From Thermothelomyces thermophilus ATCC 42464 (lineage: Eukaryota; Ascomycota; Sordariomycetes; Sordariales; Chaetomiaceae), in contig NC_016477.1 in assembly GCF_000226095.1 (NCBI RefSeq), forward strand, positions 3,038,001 to 3,102,000: 64,000 nt of DNA. Direction: 5' to 3'. A model generated the notes under the pieces. That model had not been told where the DNA came from, searched no databases, and saw nothing but the letters and a program-made list of their open reading frames with translations. A program made the position numbers and the translations under genes. Below are positions 20,685-31,016 of the stretch, piece by piece; the stretch's first letter is position 1; each line of letters begins with the position of its first letter.

Positions 20685-22783
20685 CGCATTAATCGTCGTC
20701 GAGTCGTTGCCTGCTAAAGATTCCGTGATACTACTTCGCACTGGAGCAGGCGGCCTTGGAAAACCTGCAGAGTATTGGCCGCCTTCAATTGACCAGTGAG
20801 CATCAACTTCAGGCGGTCAGGCACGCCGTCCGATTGCATACGCGGACGGGACCTGCGGTCTGCAGCAGCTGCCTCGAGACGTAGGCTCAGTCTTGCAGGT
20901 AAACAACGGGTCGCATCGAAACTGGGGTCGTGTGGGGTAGTTAATATGGAGCCCTGCCGTTACTCTTCGGCATGTGCAGCGATTGGCATGAGGAACAGCC
21001 GGAAGAAGGGTTAGGGTTTGTACCATTCTCGAGGAGAGGTAGTACGTCGGCTCCCGCAGAAACTTCGACGGCGGGGACGAGGACTGGCCGGTCCTCAGGC
21101 CCGAAGAGAGGGCCACCGGTAATCGAAGCAGAAAGGACCAAATTACCGAGAGCAATTTCGATGGCTTGCAGAGGGATGGTGGGAAAAGCATTTGATTATT
21201 TCTTGAAAGGGCATAGTAATAACTGTGGCCCTGAATCCTGAGGGCAACCCCCACGCTCACGAGTAGACCTCAAAGCCCTTGGGAAAACTGTCGTGAAGTG
21301 TTAAAGCTACATGAAGAATGCTCGTACTTTAGTAGCGTTTTCCACTAATTAACTACCTCGATTTACTGTTTGACCACAATGATTCTTCCCGTAAACTAGC
21401 CTACAGTGTGATTAAGGCGAAGCGTCCTGTTGTCGGCCCATGAGGAATATTCGAACCTGACAGACGCAAGTTAGCGAGCAACTGGTGCATTGAAAGAGAC
21501 TGAAGAGTATGTCTCTCAGTTTTTTGGTGCGATGTTCAGTTCTGGTTGAAATCCTCGGACTTGCGAGTTGTGGTGTTCAGCCGGCAAAACCTCGGCCCCT
21601 CTCTAACTCTACACTACTCTAAGGTACCTAAGCTTAGTGTAAGGGATCCGTAGTACGGATTACCTAGTTTATGCCGAGTCCCCGCCAGGTGCTAGTTAGC
21701 TCCAAATGCCGGCCTGCTGCAATTGGGCCCAGGCGACCAGGCGGGAGCATTCCAGACCCTTTTGATGCGGACTCCACTCTTGGCTGGACCTCTCGCACCT
21801 TTGGCGGTTTCAAGTCGCTCGTCGCGAAGGTGAGATCAACGGATGAAGCGCGAATCCATCGACCCGACTGCTTGGCACCCCACACCCATGTCAATCGCCT
21901 AGAGAAGCTGTCTTTGCCATTGTTGTGTACAATGCGTGCACCGGAAACATTGCACAGTAACTAGTGTATGTACGGAATGATCTGGCTGCTCTCGTCCGTA
22001 CGAAGGTAGCTGATACTTCGCTTGCTGAGCACCAGATGTCCTCACTGCTGTGTTTCCGGGGTGAGCCCTTCTAGATCTCCGAACAGTGTGGGGACGTCGA
22101 TTTTCTCGGCAATTCCCGCAAACCTCCAAACCTCCAAATTCTCAACCGTCACAGAATGAGTCGCCGTCAAACTGCTGGGCCTCCATTCTTTACCACGTCT
22201 GTTTTGCTACACGCTTGTTGTATCCTCAGCGATCCATGCCGAACCAAATGGTAGGGTATCCTGTTTTCGTGTCAAGATCAAACAGACCGGTGTAGCCAAT
22301 GGGTTCACAATGGCTCTCGGAGACGGTCAACAGGTTGCAATCATTGGCGCTTGGCGCGCCAATTTCAGGGGAATGGCGCTCTCTTGGCAGACGCAATGCC
22401 AGCATTGAAATAGTCAGATCCAAGAGTTCCAAGACTTCTTGGATCGTGGCTATGCTCCTACCCCTTTTCGGACCAAGGGTGTGTGTGGATGTGTGTGTGT
22501 TTTAACTGCCGCCGTGCCGCCAAAACGCGCCCCATCCGGGCAGGTTTTCTGCACTCTTCAAAGACCACCAACGTCGCTTCTTCTTCGCGTCAGTCGTTCC
22601 TCCACAGATTGTTCCTGTTCTTCGACGTCGGCCATTCCACTCGTTTTGATGGTCATTTGTCTTTTCTAAGTTTTTAATCTACCGTTTTCTTGACGGCCTC
22701 AACTTTGTTGTTCCGCAATTTCCAAAACTGTCGCCCCAACTTGTATGCAACTATCCATCTGATTCCCGAGGTACTCGGCAACC
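20685..22783. promoter_or_regulatory. Divergent intergenic region, HAUS6-like and GH72 genes
   Basis: 2.1 kb without a credible gene. It contains a 12-bp palindrome TTGGCGCGCCAA (22,351-22,362), a 9-bp inverted repeat GATCCAAGA...TCTTGGATC (22,417-22,445), and a T/C-rich leader just upstream of the GH72 start (about 22,500-22,780), as is common in highly expressed fungal genes. Confidence 0.5.
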
Positions 22784-24364
22784 ATGAGGACTGCAGCGCT
22801 CTTGTCCGCGGTCGGGGCTGCGACCGCTGTGCACGGCAACCCGACGGCGACCGTCAGGTCGAAGCCGCGCGCTACTGAGCTCGAGCCTATCACGGTGACG
22901 GGCAATGCCTTCTTCAAGGGCAATGAGAGGTTCTACATCCGCGGCATCGACTACCAGCCCGGCGGCGCCGCAGCCAACGTCGACCCTCTGGCCGACCCTG
23001 ACATCTGCCTGAAGGATATCGCCAAGTTCAAGAAGCTCGGTGTCAACGTGATTCGCGTCTACTCGACCGACAACTCGCTGGACCACGACGAGTGCATGAA
23101 CGCGCTCGCCGACGCCGGCATCTACGTTGTGCTCGACGCCAACAACCCGCTGTACTCGATCAACCGCGAGGACCCCCACGGCTCGTACAACACGCCCTAT
23201 CTGCAGAGCGTGTTTGCCACCATCGATGCCTTTGCCAAGTACTCCAACACCATGGCCTTCTTCTCCGGCAACGAGGTCATCCACGACCTCCTCAACACCA
23301 CCCGCACCGCTCCCTACGTGAAGGCCACCGACCGTGACATGCGTCGTTACATCAAGGCCCGCGGCTATCGCAAGATCCCCGTCGGGTACTCGGCCGCCGA
23401 TGTGACGACCAACCGGATGCAGACTGCCCACTACTTCAACTGCGGCTCCGATGAGGAGCGCAGCGACTTCTTCGCTTTTGTAGGTCCCCCTCCCTCCTTT
23501 TCCCCACTTTTGCCGGGGAGGGCGAGCAATGAGCAACATGACCCCAGGCGCTAACTGTTTGTTTTTCGCATAGAACGACTACTCCTGGTGCAGCACCGAC
23601 TTCGTCACGTCTGGCTGGAACAAGAAGGTCGAGGACTTCAAGGGCTACGGCATCCCCCTGTTCCTGTCCGAGTACGGCTGCATCGACAACCCGCGCGACT
23701 TTGGCGAGATCGAGTCGCTCATGCACCGCAACATGACGGGCGTCTACTCCGGCGGCCTGCTGTACGAGTACAGCATGGAGCCGAACAACTATGGTATCGT
23801 CAAGATCAAGGGCGGCCAGGACAACGGCGGTGCCGACCAGACGGGCGAGCGCGAGGAGCTGCCCGAATTCTCGGCCTTTGCCGCTGCGCTCAAGAAGTGG
23901 CCCGCTCCCACGGACGACGGCGGCTACACCAAGACCTCCAAGGCTTCCGAGTGCCCGACCAAGGACGCCCACTGGGACGTCGAGTCGTCTGTGCTCCCGG
24001 ACACTCCCGAGGGTGCCCTCAAGGTTCGTGTTTGCCTCTCTGTCTATCTATTTACTCCTGCCTTGTTTTGTCTTTTTTGAGTAGCATCCATGTCCTGAAC
24101 AGGCGGCTAACCCGACTACAATCACAGTTCTTTGAGGAGGGCGCTGGCAAGGGTCCCGGCCTGAAGGGCCCCGGCTCCCAGTGGGCCGTCGACCAGGCTT
24201 CGACCAGCTCGGGCGGCAAGAGCAGCAGCGGTACCTCCGAGGACGGCGAGTCTAGCAGCTCCAGCGCCGCCATTCGCGGCTCTGTTCCCGCCCTGGACAA
24301 GGCCCCATTTGTCATCTCTGGTGTTGTGCTTCTCTTCACTCTGGTTGGCGCCGCGGCTTTCTAA
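22784..24364 (+). CDS. GPI-anchored beta-1,3-glucanosyltransferase, GH72 (Gel/Gas family)
   Basis: Three exons: 22784-23479, 23574-24023 and 24128-24364; introns of 94 and 104 bp are phase 0, each with a CTAAC branch. The product is 460 aa. Residues 1-18 are a signal peptide. About 35-330 is the GH72 catalytic domain: FYIRGIDYQPGG, VNVIRVYSTDN, acid/base Glu in FFSGNEVIHD, HYFNCG, and nucleophile Glu in FLSEYGC followed by YEYSMEPNNYG. A Ser-rich linker and a hydrophobic tail (FVISGVVLLFTLVGAAAF) form a GPI signal. There is no X8/CBM43 module, so it groups with short Gel1/Gas5-like enzymes. Role: cuts and re-joins beta-1,3-glucan chains in wall assembly at the plasma membrane. It is the last recognisable cellular gene before the repeat block. 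Confidence 0.93.
23480..23573 (+). other. Intron 1 of the GH72 gene
   Basis: GTAGGT donor, GCTAAC branch about 23,550 and CATAG acceptor. Phase 0, joining ...DFFAF to NDYSWC.... Confidence 0.85.
24024..24127 (+). other. Intron 2 of the GH72 gene
   Basis: GTTCGT donor, GGCTAACCC branch about 24,105 and ATCACAG acceptor. Phase 0, joining ...EGALK to FFEEGAGKG. Confidence 0.85.
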
Positions 24365-25440
24365 GGCTGGGGAGAGTGGGGTTTCAGTTGGCTGAGATGG
24401 TTTGGATTGCTCCTTTTTTAAATTAATAGATATATACTTTCGTGGCCAATGGGGGCTTTGTGCACTTTATGGGAATGATGAATCCTTTTTCTTTTGGCGA
24501 TTCCCTCTCTCCCGCCTTGAATAATTTAGATAGGCGATCTGCAGGTTTCTCTTTCCCCCGTCATCACGTCCGTCACATTGCGACGTTCTCTTGGGCATCA
24601 TGAACCTGCCCTCGAATTGTATTGTCTCCCAACTTACCATGCTCTCCGCGCGTCATGGCCAACCCTTGTATTTCGCACACCCGTGCGACTTTCAGATTGC
24701 TTCGTTGCACACCCACCGCCGCTCCTCCCCTCCGTTTTTTTCTATCCTTCCCGCACACGCGGGTACAAATCCAGTAGACCTACTCCTACTGTCTAAGCTG
24801 ATCAGCAAGTGTCAAAGGACAGGCGTTTCGGGGTAGGGAGTACATCAGGGGGGATTGGCTGAAATGTCAACATCGCTGAGCTGTACAACCCATATGATTA
24901 AGCCCACACAGTACAGAGACCTAGCACAACGACTATATAAATATATTGTATCCAAAACACGACTTTTGCACAACCCTCTACCTAAGCCGTTCTAGTTCTA
25001 CTATGTACGAGAGCGCACGGTCTCGAACAGGGTCGAAACAGCATTAACCATGCCGTTGCCTACGAAGTACGGTTAGGAGGACTGTCTTGAGTCATCTCGA
25101 GATCATGAAGACCTCTCTAGACACCTTTAGTGGTAGTATCTCGGGGTTGTATGTTTCAACCGCAGACGAGCTAGAACGAGACGCTCGCTTACCTAATCCT
25201 TGTCTAGTGCAGTTATCAGATATGCCTTTGCCTTCCGAGCCATTGTAAGTAATTATATACTGCCGAACGCAGTGGGAGCTCCGGGAGCGTTGAAAGCAGT
25301 CTGCAGTAGGTGGCTGTACGAAGGAGACAGTGCCTTGTTAAACTATCTACAAAGGAGACAAAACGACTGATATTTATAGACAAAGGAACTGGCCAATGCG
25401 TTGGCAACGACGCCTTATACGCTGTGGCACGTATATAGCT
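24365..25440. other. Boundary region between gene arm and repeat block
   Basis: The GH72 3' UTR, then sequence of mixed composition with no gene. GC content falls from about 24,840 onward, before the strongly mutated repeats begin. A 63-codon minus-strand frame at 25,216-25,407 has no motif. Confidence 0.5.
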
Positions 25441-26122
25441 AATACTCTTAGAAGCTCTATAGCTTCTGATATACCCCCTAGTTAAAGGCGATAGTCGTTT
25501 AACTACACTTTGTAGTAATACTGTTCTTAGTGTTATATCCTTTGTCGCTCTTACCTTGATGGCTCCTTTAGGGGCCTGCCTTCTGTATTTAGAAGTCTAA
25601 AAGAGTTAAGTATAGTAGAGCGATTCCTTTGAAGCTATAGATCAAATATAGCCATTATAACTATAGTAGTGATAGTATTACTAGTTTTAATTATAATAAT
25701 TATAATAGGATAATGCCTCTTATGCTCGAATTAATAGATGACTTATTAGGTATGCCTATTATAAATATAGCTACTACTAGCAGGTCGACTCCTACTCTTA
25801 TAATGCCTTAAAAGTATAAGCGTGCTAAAGCTTCTAAATTAACTTCTAAACTATAAGTGTTCCCATTATCCCTACCGGTTTTACCGTTTTCTAGCGCTTT
25901 ACTAGTTATATTAAGATCGTTTAAGCTAACTAAATATAGTAATATTACTACTAGCAAGCTTTATAAGGTGCCCTATAGAATATATATATAGTTAGCTCTA
26001 ATAGGACATTCTTTTGGCAAATGTCGTAATTATTCTAGCGCTAGCTCCTGCTATTACCATTATACCTATAGTTCCTATAAGTATAAGGAGATGTACGCTA
26101 ATCGCCTATACATCTGACAGCT
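25441..26122 (+). repeat. RIP-mutated repeat relic of unknown type, left of copy A
   Basis: AT-rich, CpA-depleted DNA unlike the gypsy copies. A + frame from an ATG near 25,712 to a TGA near 26,115 is broken only by TAA and TAG codons that could come from CAA/CAG. Its end is rich in Ser, Tyr and Cys (around 26,010-26,090). It stops just before copy A's LTR. Possibly the edge of another element's gene; not identified. Confidence 0.4.
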
Positions 26123-26549
26123 TGTCACGGAAATATACATGCAGATGCCGCCTAAGCCACTGGCACGAACGGGCCAATCAAGCCGAAGAAATGATAGACC
26201 AATCAGGACAGGATCACGCTTAGCAAGAAATGATCCCAACAGAGGATCACTAGCTCACGATATAAGCCAGGTAAGCCAGTATAAATGATCACCACGACTG
26301 CTAGTGATCCTAGGAGTATATATACATATAAATAGTCACTTATTATAGTAGACTCTAGAGTTTACTAGTGGTAACAATTATAATTACAGTACTTATACCA
26401 AGTATTGCTAATTACTATAAGAGGTAACTCTAAGTATTGTTATAAACCCTTTAGCTTTACCAAATCCCTTAGACGACCTATATACTTGTCCTGCTTAATC
26501 TACCTTTGTCTAAACCCTTTTAGAAGAAGTCTGAGTTAGGTTTGTCATA
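26123..26549 (+). repeat. 5' LTR of copy A (427 bp, subfamily A/E)
   Basis: Starts TGTCACGG and ends GTCATA (mutated from GTCACA). The R-U5 half matches the other LTRs; U3 has its own GATCAC/GATCCTAG pattern. The primer sequence AGTGGTAACAA is at 26,367-26,377. Confidence 0.85.
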
Positions 26550-26576
26550 CGTTATTACCACTCCCTTTGTTCTATT

Positions 26577-28838
26577 ATAGTTTAGAATAGAGGTAACTTT
26601 GACCTTGACATCGACATAGCTACTAATATTATGGCTAAATAGCTGCTTGCTTAGCTTGGTTAACTCTAGCAGCGGATCTAGGAGTTAGACTAGAGAGACA
26701 AGGCTGCTTAAGCTCGAATTAAGGAACTCGAGAACCGCGAAAAGTACTTATAGAAGTTAGTTAACGAGGCCTATACTAAAATCGAGGCACTTAAGGGTGC
26801 TAAAGCAAAGCGTATTAAGATCGAACTACCTAGCAAATATAGAGGAACTAAGGAGGATCTTATAGGATTCCTAATAAACCTCTAATCCTACTTCCGGCTT
26901 AATGACGATAAGTTTCTAGATAATAAAGCTAAAGTCTTCTATATAGCTATAAGATTAGAGGGCAAGGTACTTAGATAGTTTAAGCCTATATAGAATAACT
27001 ATCTTACTAAGGAAGATAAAGACGACTAAGACATATTTATATAGGTAGTCTTCTAATCTTACAACCGTTTTAAAGAAGAGCTTCGGAAAGTTTTTAGTAA
27101 CAAAGATAAGAAGATTTATATATAAGAAAGACTTGCTAATCTCTAATAGACTAAGTTAGTAGCCTCCTATGCTATATAGTTTAAATAGGACATACTTAAG
27201 TCTTAGCTTAATGACAAGGCATTAATATAACTATTCTATAACAGCTTAAAGGAAAAGGTTAAAGACAAGCTATATAAGTACAATCGGCCTAAGACTCTAG
27301 ACAAATATATTATATAGGCTATTAGGATCGATAATCAATTCTATATATAAGAGTAGTAGAAACAAGGTCAAATAAACAGAACTATAGTTAAGGCTAATGA
27401 CAAGAAAAAGCAGGCGTATATTAGTACCTCGTATAGGACGTACCCTAGAGCTATAGATATAAATATAGCATAGAAGTAAGACTAGAAGAAGACGACTAAA
27501 GACAAGTCCAATGTTACCTACTATAACTATAGAAAGAAAGGGCACTATAAGTAAGAATGCCGAAGCCTAAAGAAAGAATGGAAACTAGCCCCTAGAAAGG
27601 AAATTACAACTATTAACGAAACTACTAAGGACATCATCGAAGTAGCGGCTACGAGCTATAAAGATAAGGGCAGTGGTATAGACAGTCTCGGATACGATAG
27701 TAACGGTAAAGACAAATAAGCACCGTACTCCGAACTAGTCACTATAGACCTAGAGACAGGTCTTGCCGAATAGGACACGGTAGGAGAGTATACACTGCCA
27801 ATTTCGATTTTCCTAGCCTTAAGGTAGTAGGGTTTTACGGTTATATAGAGGTAGGATAGATTGTAGACAACCGACACCTAAGGAATCGAAAGACCCGGAC
27901 CTAATGTTCTATTCCTCTAGGAACAAATTAAATAGTACTATAACGAAGTTTTCTAACTTAATATAGAACTGTATAAATAGGATAGATACTTGATTTGACT
28001 TGCCTACTAGAGCAATAGAATAAGGGATAAAATGAGGGAACTCTAATGTATTGTAGAAGCTATCAAAGGAGAATAGCCTGTGGTATATAATAGGCCTGAT
28101 AGCTACGCCGAGAATCTTGACGGCTAGTAACTTAGTAACGACGTGTGGAACCCGGAATACTAGTTTATATATACAAACTGTGGAAAAGACAAGCGTATAT
28201 AGGAAAGCTACTAGAAGAAATACTCCTATCTTAGCATTAGAGTACCTATAGTCTATATATAATAGGAAGGATTTAGGAAAGAATTCTAATACTTCCTAGG
28301 CGATGCTATATGACTATACCCTTAATATAAGGCATATATATAAGTGCCCTAGTTCTAGTATATAGTATATAAATGCCGATACCACTTCCGTAATAAATTT
28401 AAAAACAATTACTAGCCAACCTAACAAGGAAATGAGGACAGAAGTTTACGCCCTATAGAATAGGTCTACAATATAGGAAATAGAGTGGCCGAATTACTCT
28501 AGAAGATCGAAGCCCGCAATTTAGAAGGCATTACAATAGTTCCAAAACGAGCCTAGCCTAGGCACTATAGAATAGGACGAGACATATAGGACTCGTGCTA
28601 GAGCAACGATTACCTCTATCATATAGATAAAAAGAAATTGCGAATTCGAGAGCTTTAGATAAAGCTATGGCACGTACGATGGAAAATAGAACGGACCTAA
28701 TAGTAGGAAGCTACAAGCACTTAATGGCTCACGGAAATAAGCACGATCGACAAAGCCGCTATTAGCCGAACAACCGAAGAGGTTAGTACTGACCTAGGAA
28801 ACGGGTCAGGGCCCTTCGAGGGGCCCGGAAACCATTAA
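26577..28838 (+). pseudogene. gag of copy A, inactivated by RIP
   Basis: The start codon is now ATA (ATG lost in TGG to TAG context). It is 2262 nt, the same length as intact gag, with dozens of in-frame stops. The zinc-knuckle cysteines are partly TAT/TAC. Confidence 0.85.
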
Positions 28839-30575
28839 CGCCCGTATAGCAGCGAGTGGTAGCGTAGTATAGGAGGGACTGGCGCAAGAGACCACTATAT
28901 TAAGACCTCCCGGCAGAAGTATAGGAAGTTGCCGCAATCTTTAGACAACAGCAGCAAGACAAGCGATTATAGATAATAGCATAGTAAAAACAGTACGAAA
29001 TGCTCGTACTAGTAGATAGTAGAGCAGAGATGAACCTGATTTCTCTAACACTTGTAAATTAGCTACGGATACCCTAGAGAATGAAGCGGAAGCATAGTAT
29101 AGTCAAAGGGCTATTTCCAATACAATAGGTATATAGGGAGACCGAACTAATCGATATCACTATAGCAAGGAAGACTATAGCAGTCATATTTAGCATTATA
29201 GATATAGGTAACGACAAAGACATAATATTAGGGTTACCATAGTATAAAGATTATAACCTAGATATTAGCTAGAAGAATAGTAGCTACCTACGACCCCAAA
29301 CAGAGTCGTATTCGACTAGCGAGATAGGGAGTACACAAGGATCGCGAGCAGACGATACTCAAGGAAAGGCATGTCCTATAGATCTACTACAAGGGACGGA
29401 CAGTGGTAGGTAGACTACTACAGACTCTAGAAGAGGCGGTATAACGACATCGATATTACGATAGGAGGAATAAGCTAAATTGCCGATAGCTATTCTCTCT
29501 GTTAACGAATACGGAGCACTGTAATTAGAGTAGTAAGTTAAGATAGGAGAAATTGCTAGTATTGCTATAGACAGAACCAAGTTTGTATACTATTAGAAAA
29601 CCGAGAGACAAGATAAGACTAGGGAAGTACTAAAGGAATACGAAGGACACCTAGCATTCGAACCGAAATATCTAGAAGGATTACTAGAACACAGCCTATA
29701 GGATTACAAGATTAAGCTTAAGGAAGGAGTATAACTAAAGTTCTTTAAGATCTACTATATAAGCCAGATATAGGATAAAGAACTTAAGTAATATTTAGAG
29801 GAGAACCTTTAAAGAGGATATATCTGCCTGTCGATATCGCTAGTAAGCTACCTAATCCTATTTATGCCTAAGAAAGACGGAAAGCTACGGTTATACGTCG
29901 ACTATTAGCAACTTAACGAATAGACCGTGAAAAATCAATACCCGTTACTATTAATCTTATAGCTCCGAGATTAGTTAGTAGGAGCCTAATATTTTACGCG
30001 TCTTGACTTACTATCGGCCTATAACTATATATAGATTAAAGAAGGCAACAAGTGGAAAACGGCCTTTAGGACACCCTATAGCCACTATAAGTACCTTGTC
30101 ATGCTATTTAGACTTATAAACGCGTTAGTAACGTTCCAAGCCCTGATTAATCAAGCTATCTAACCCTTTCTTAACAAATTTACGGTATATTATCTTGATA
30201 ATATACTTATCTTCTCTAAGACGATAGATAAACACCGGAAGTATACGAAAGTAGTACTAGACACGCTATATATATATAAGCTATTAGTTAACAAGGAAAA
30301 GAGCAAATTCTACATTAGGAAAATGGTATTTCTAGGATATAAGATATCCCTAGGACAAATTCAAATAGAACCTTTAAAGATTAAAGCTATCAAGAATTGG
30401 CTACGACCGACGTCAGTTACAGAAGTACGAAGTTTCATCGGATTTACGAACTTCTACCGGATGTTCATTAGGAACTTTAGAGCGATCGTACGACCTTTGT
30501 ACGAACTTACCAAGAAGAACGCTAAATTCTAATGGGAAGAGCGACACGAGCAAGCATTTACGTAGATCCACGACG
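28802..30575 (+). pseudogene. pol of copy A, truncated and RIP-mutated
   Basis: Protease and RT segments collinear with the intact pol, ending about 370 nt after the YLDD equivalent, at the junction with the intact element. The RT catalytic box is mutated. A short open piece (30,323-30,532) still reads as RT thumb/connection. Confidence 0.8.
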
Positions 30576-30660
30576 TGTCACGATTTGGCTGCATAAGGCG
30601 ACCCGGCAAGGCGCACAGAACCAATCAGGAACCACAAGACCTAAGGACCAATCAGGAAGT

Positions 30661-30737
30661 GATCGCAGTGATCGCACTTCGATCAAGACGAGCACTTGGG
30701 TAACGATCGCAGGATCGCAGCAGCGATCGCACGATCA
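30661..30737 (+). promoter_or_regulatory. Iterated GATCGCA motifs in U3
   Basis: Five copies of GATCGCA plus two GATCAAG within 80 bp upstream of the TATA box. This looks like a clustered activator-binding region. Other LTR subfamilies carry different GATC-centred repeats at the same place. Confidence 0.5.
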
Positions 30738-30767
30738 AGACTCAAGGGGGAAAGGACAAGGAAATTG

Positions 30768-30773
30768 TATATA
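30768..30773 (+). promoter_or_regulatory. TATA box of the 5' LTR
   Basis: TATATA 39 bp (start to start) upstream of A30807, the first base of the inferred RNA 5' end, which is a normal TATA-to-start spacing. Confidence 0.6.
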
Positions 30774-30806
30774 GTCACTCGTTCTGGCGAACTCTGGGAG
30801 TTCACC

Positions 30807-30817
30807 AGTGGTAACAA
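30807..30817 (+). promoter_or_regulatory. Predicted mRNA 5' end / self-primer AGTGGTAACAA
   Basis: Eleven bases perfectly complementary to the sequence just inside the 5' LTR (30,992-31,002). By analogy with Tf1/sushi elements, the RNA 5' end folds back to prime reverse transcription instead of a tRNA. Confidence 0.75.
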
Positions 30818-30991
30818 TCACAATCACAGTACTCATACCAAGCATTGCTGATTACTGTGAGAGACAACTCTAAGTGTTGTTGTGAACCCTTTGGCTTCAC
30901 CGAATCCCTCAGACGACCTGCCTGCTTGTCCCGCTTCACCCACCTCCGTCTGGACCCTTTCAGAAGCAGTCTGAGTTGGGTTCGTCACACG

Positions 30992-31002
30992 TTGTTACCA
31001 CT
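30992..31002 (+). promoter_or_regulatory. Self-priming PBS TTGTTACCACT
   Basis: Two bases after the LTR end (30,989). It is the reverse complement of 30,807-30,817 over 11 nt. I see no match to the 3' end of a usual tRNA primer. Confidence 0.75.
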
Positions 31003-31016
31003 CCCTTTGTTCTGTC

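Larger units (their letters stand above)
26123..30575 (+). mobile_element. Gypsy chromovirus copy A, RIP-mutated, truncated at its RNase H region
   Basis: 5' LTR, leader, gag and pol as far as the start of RNase H, collinear with the intact element at a constant offset of 4440 bp, so no net indels. Broken by very many TAG/TAA codons from CAG/CAA/TGG. It ends abruptly at the intact element's 5' LTR, at the position equivalent to 35,015 of the intact copy. Its 3' half is not in the window. Confidence 0.9.
30576..30989 (+). repeat. 5' LTR of the intact element (414 bp)
   Basis: TGT...ACA ends. U3 30,576-30,806 holds five GATCGCA repeats (30,661-30,737) and a TATATA box (30,768-30,773). R is predicted to start at 30,807. 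It matches 37,674-38,087 along its full length. Confidence 0.95.

Noticed and set aside
21440-21475. tRNA-like B-box (GGTTCGAA on the minus strand)
   Set aside because: The sequence around it does not form a T-arm stem, acceptor stem or A-box, so it is chance.
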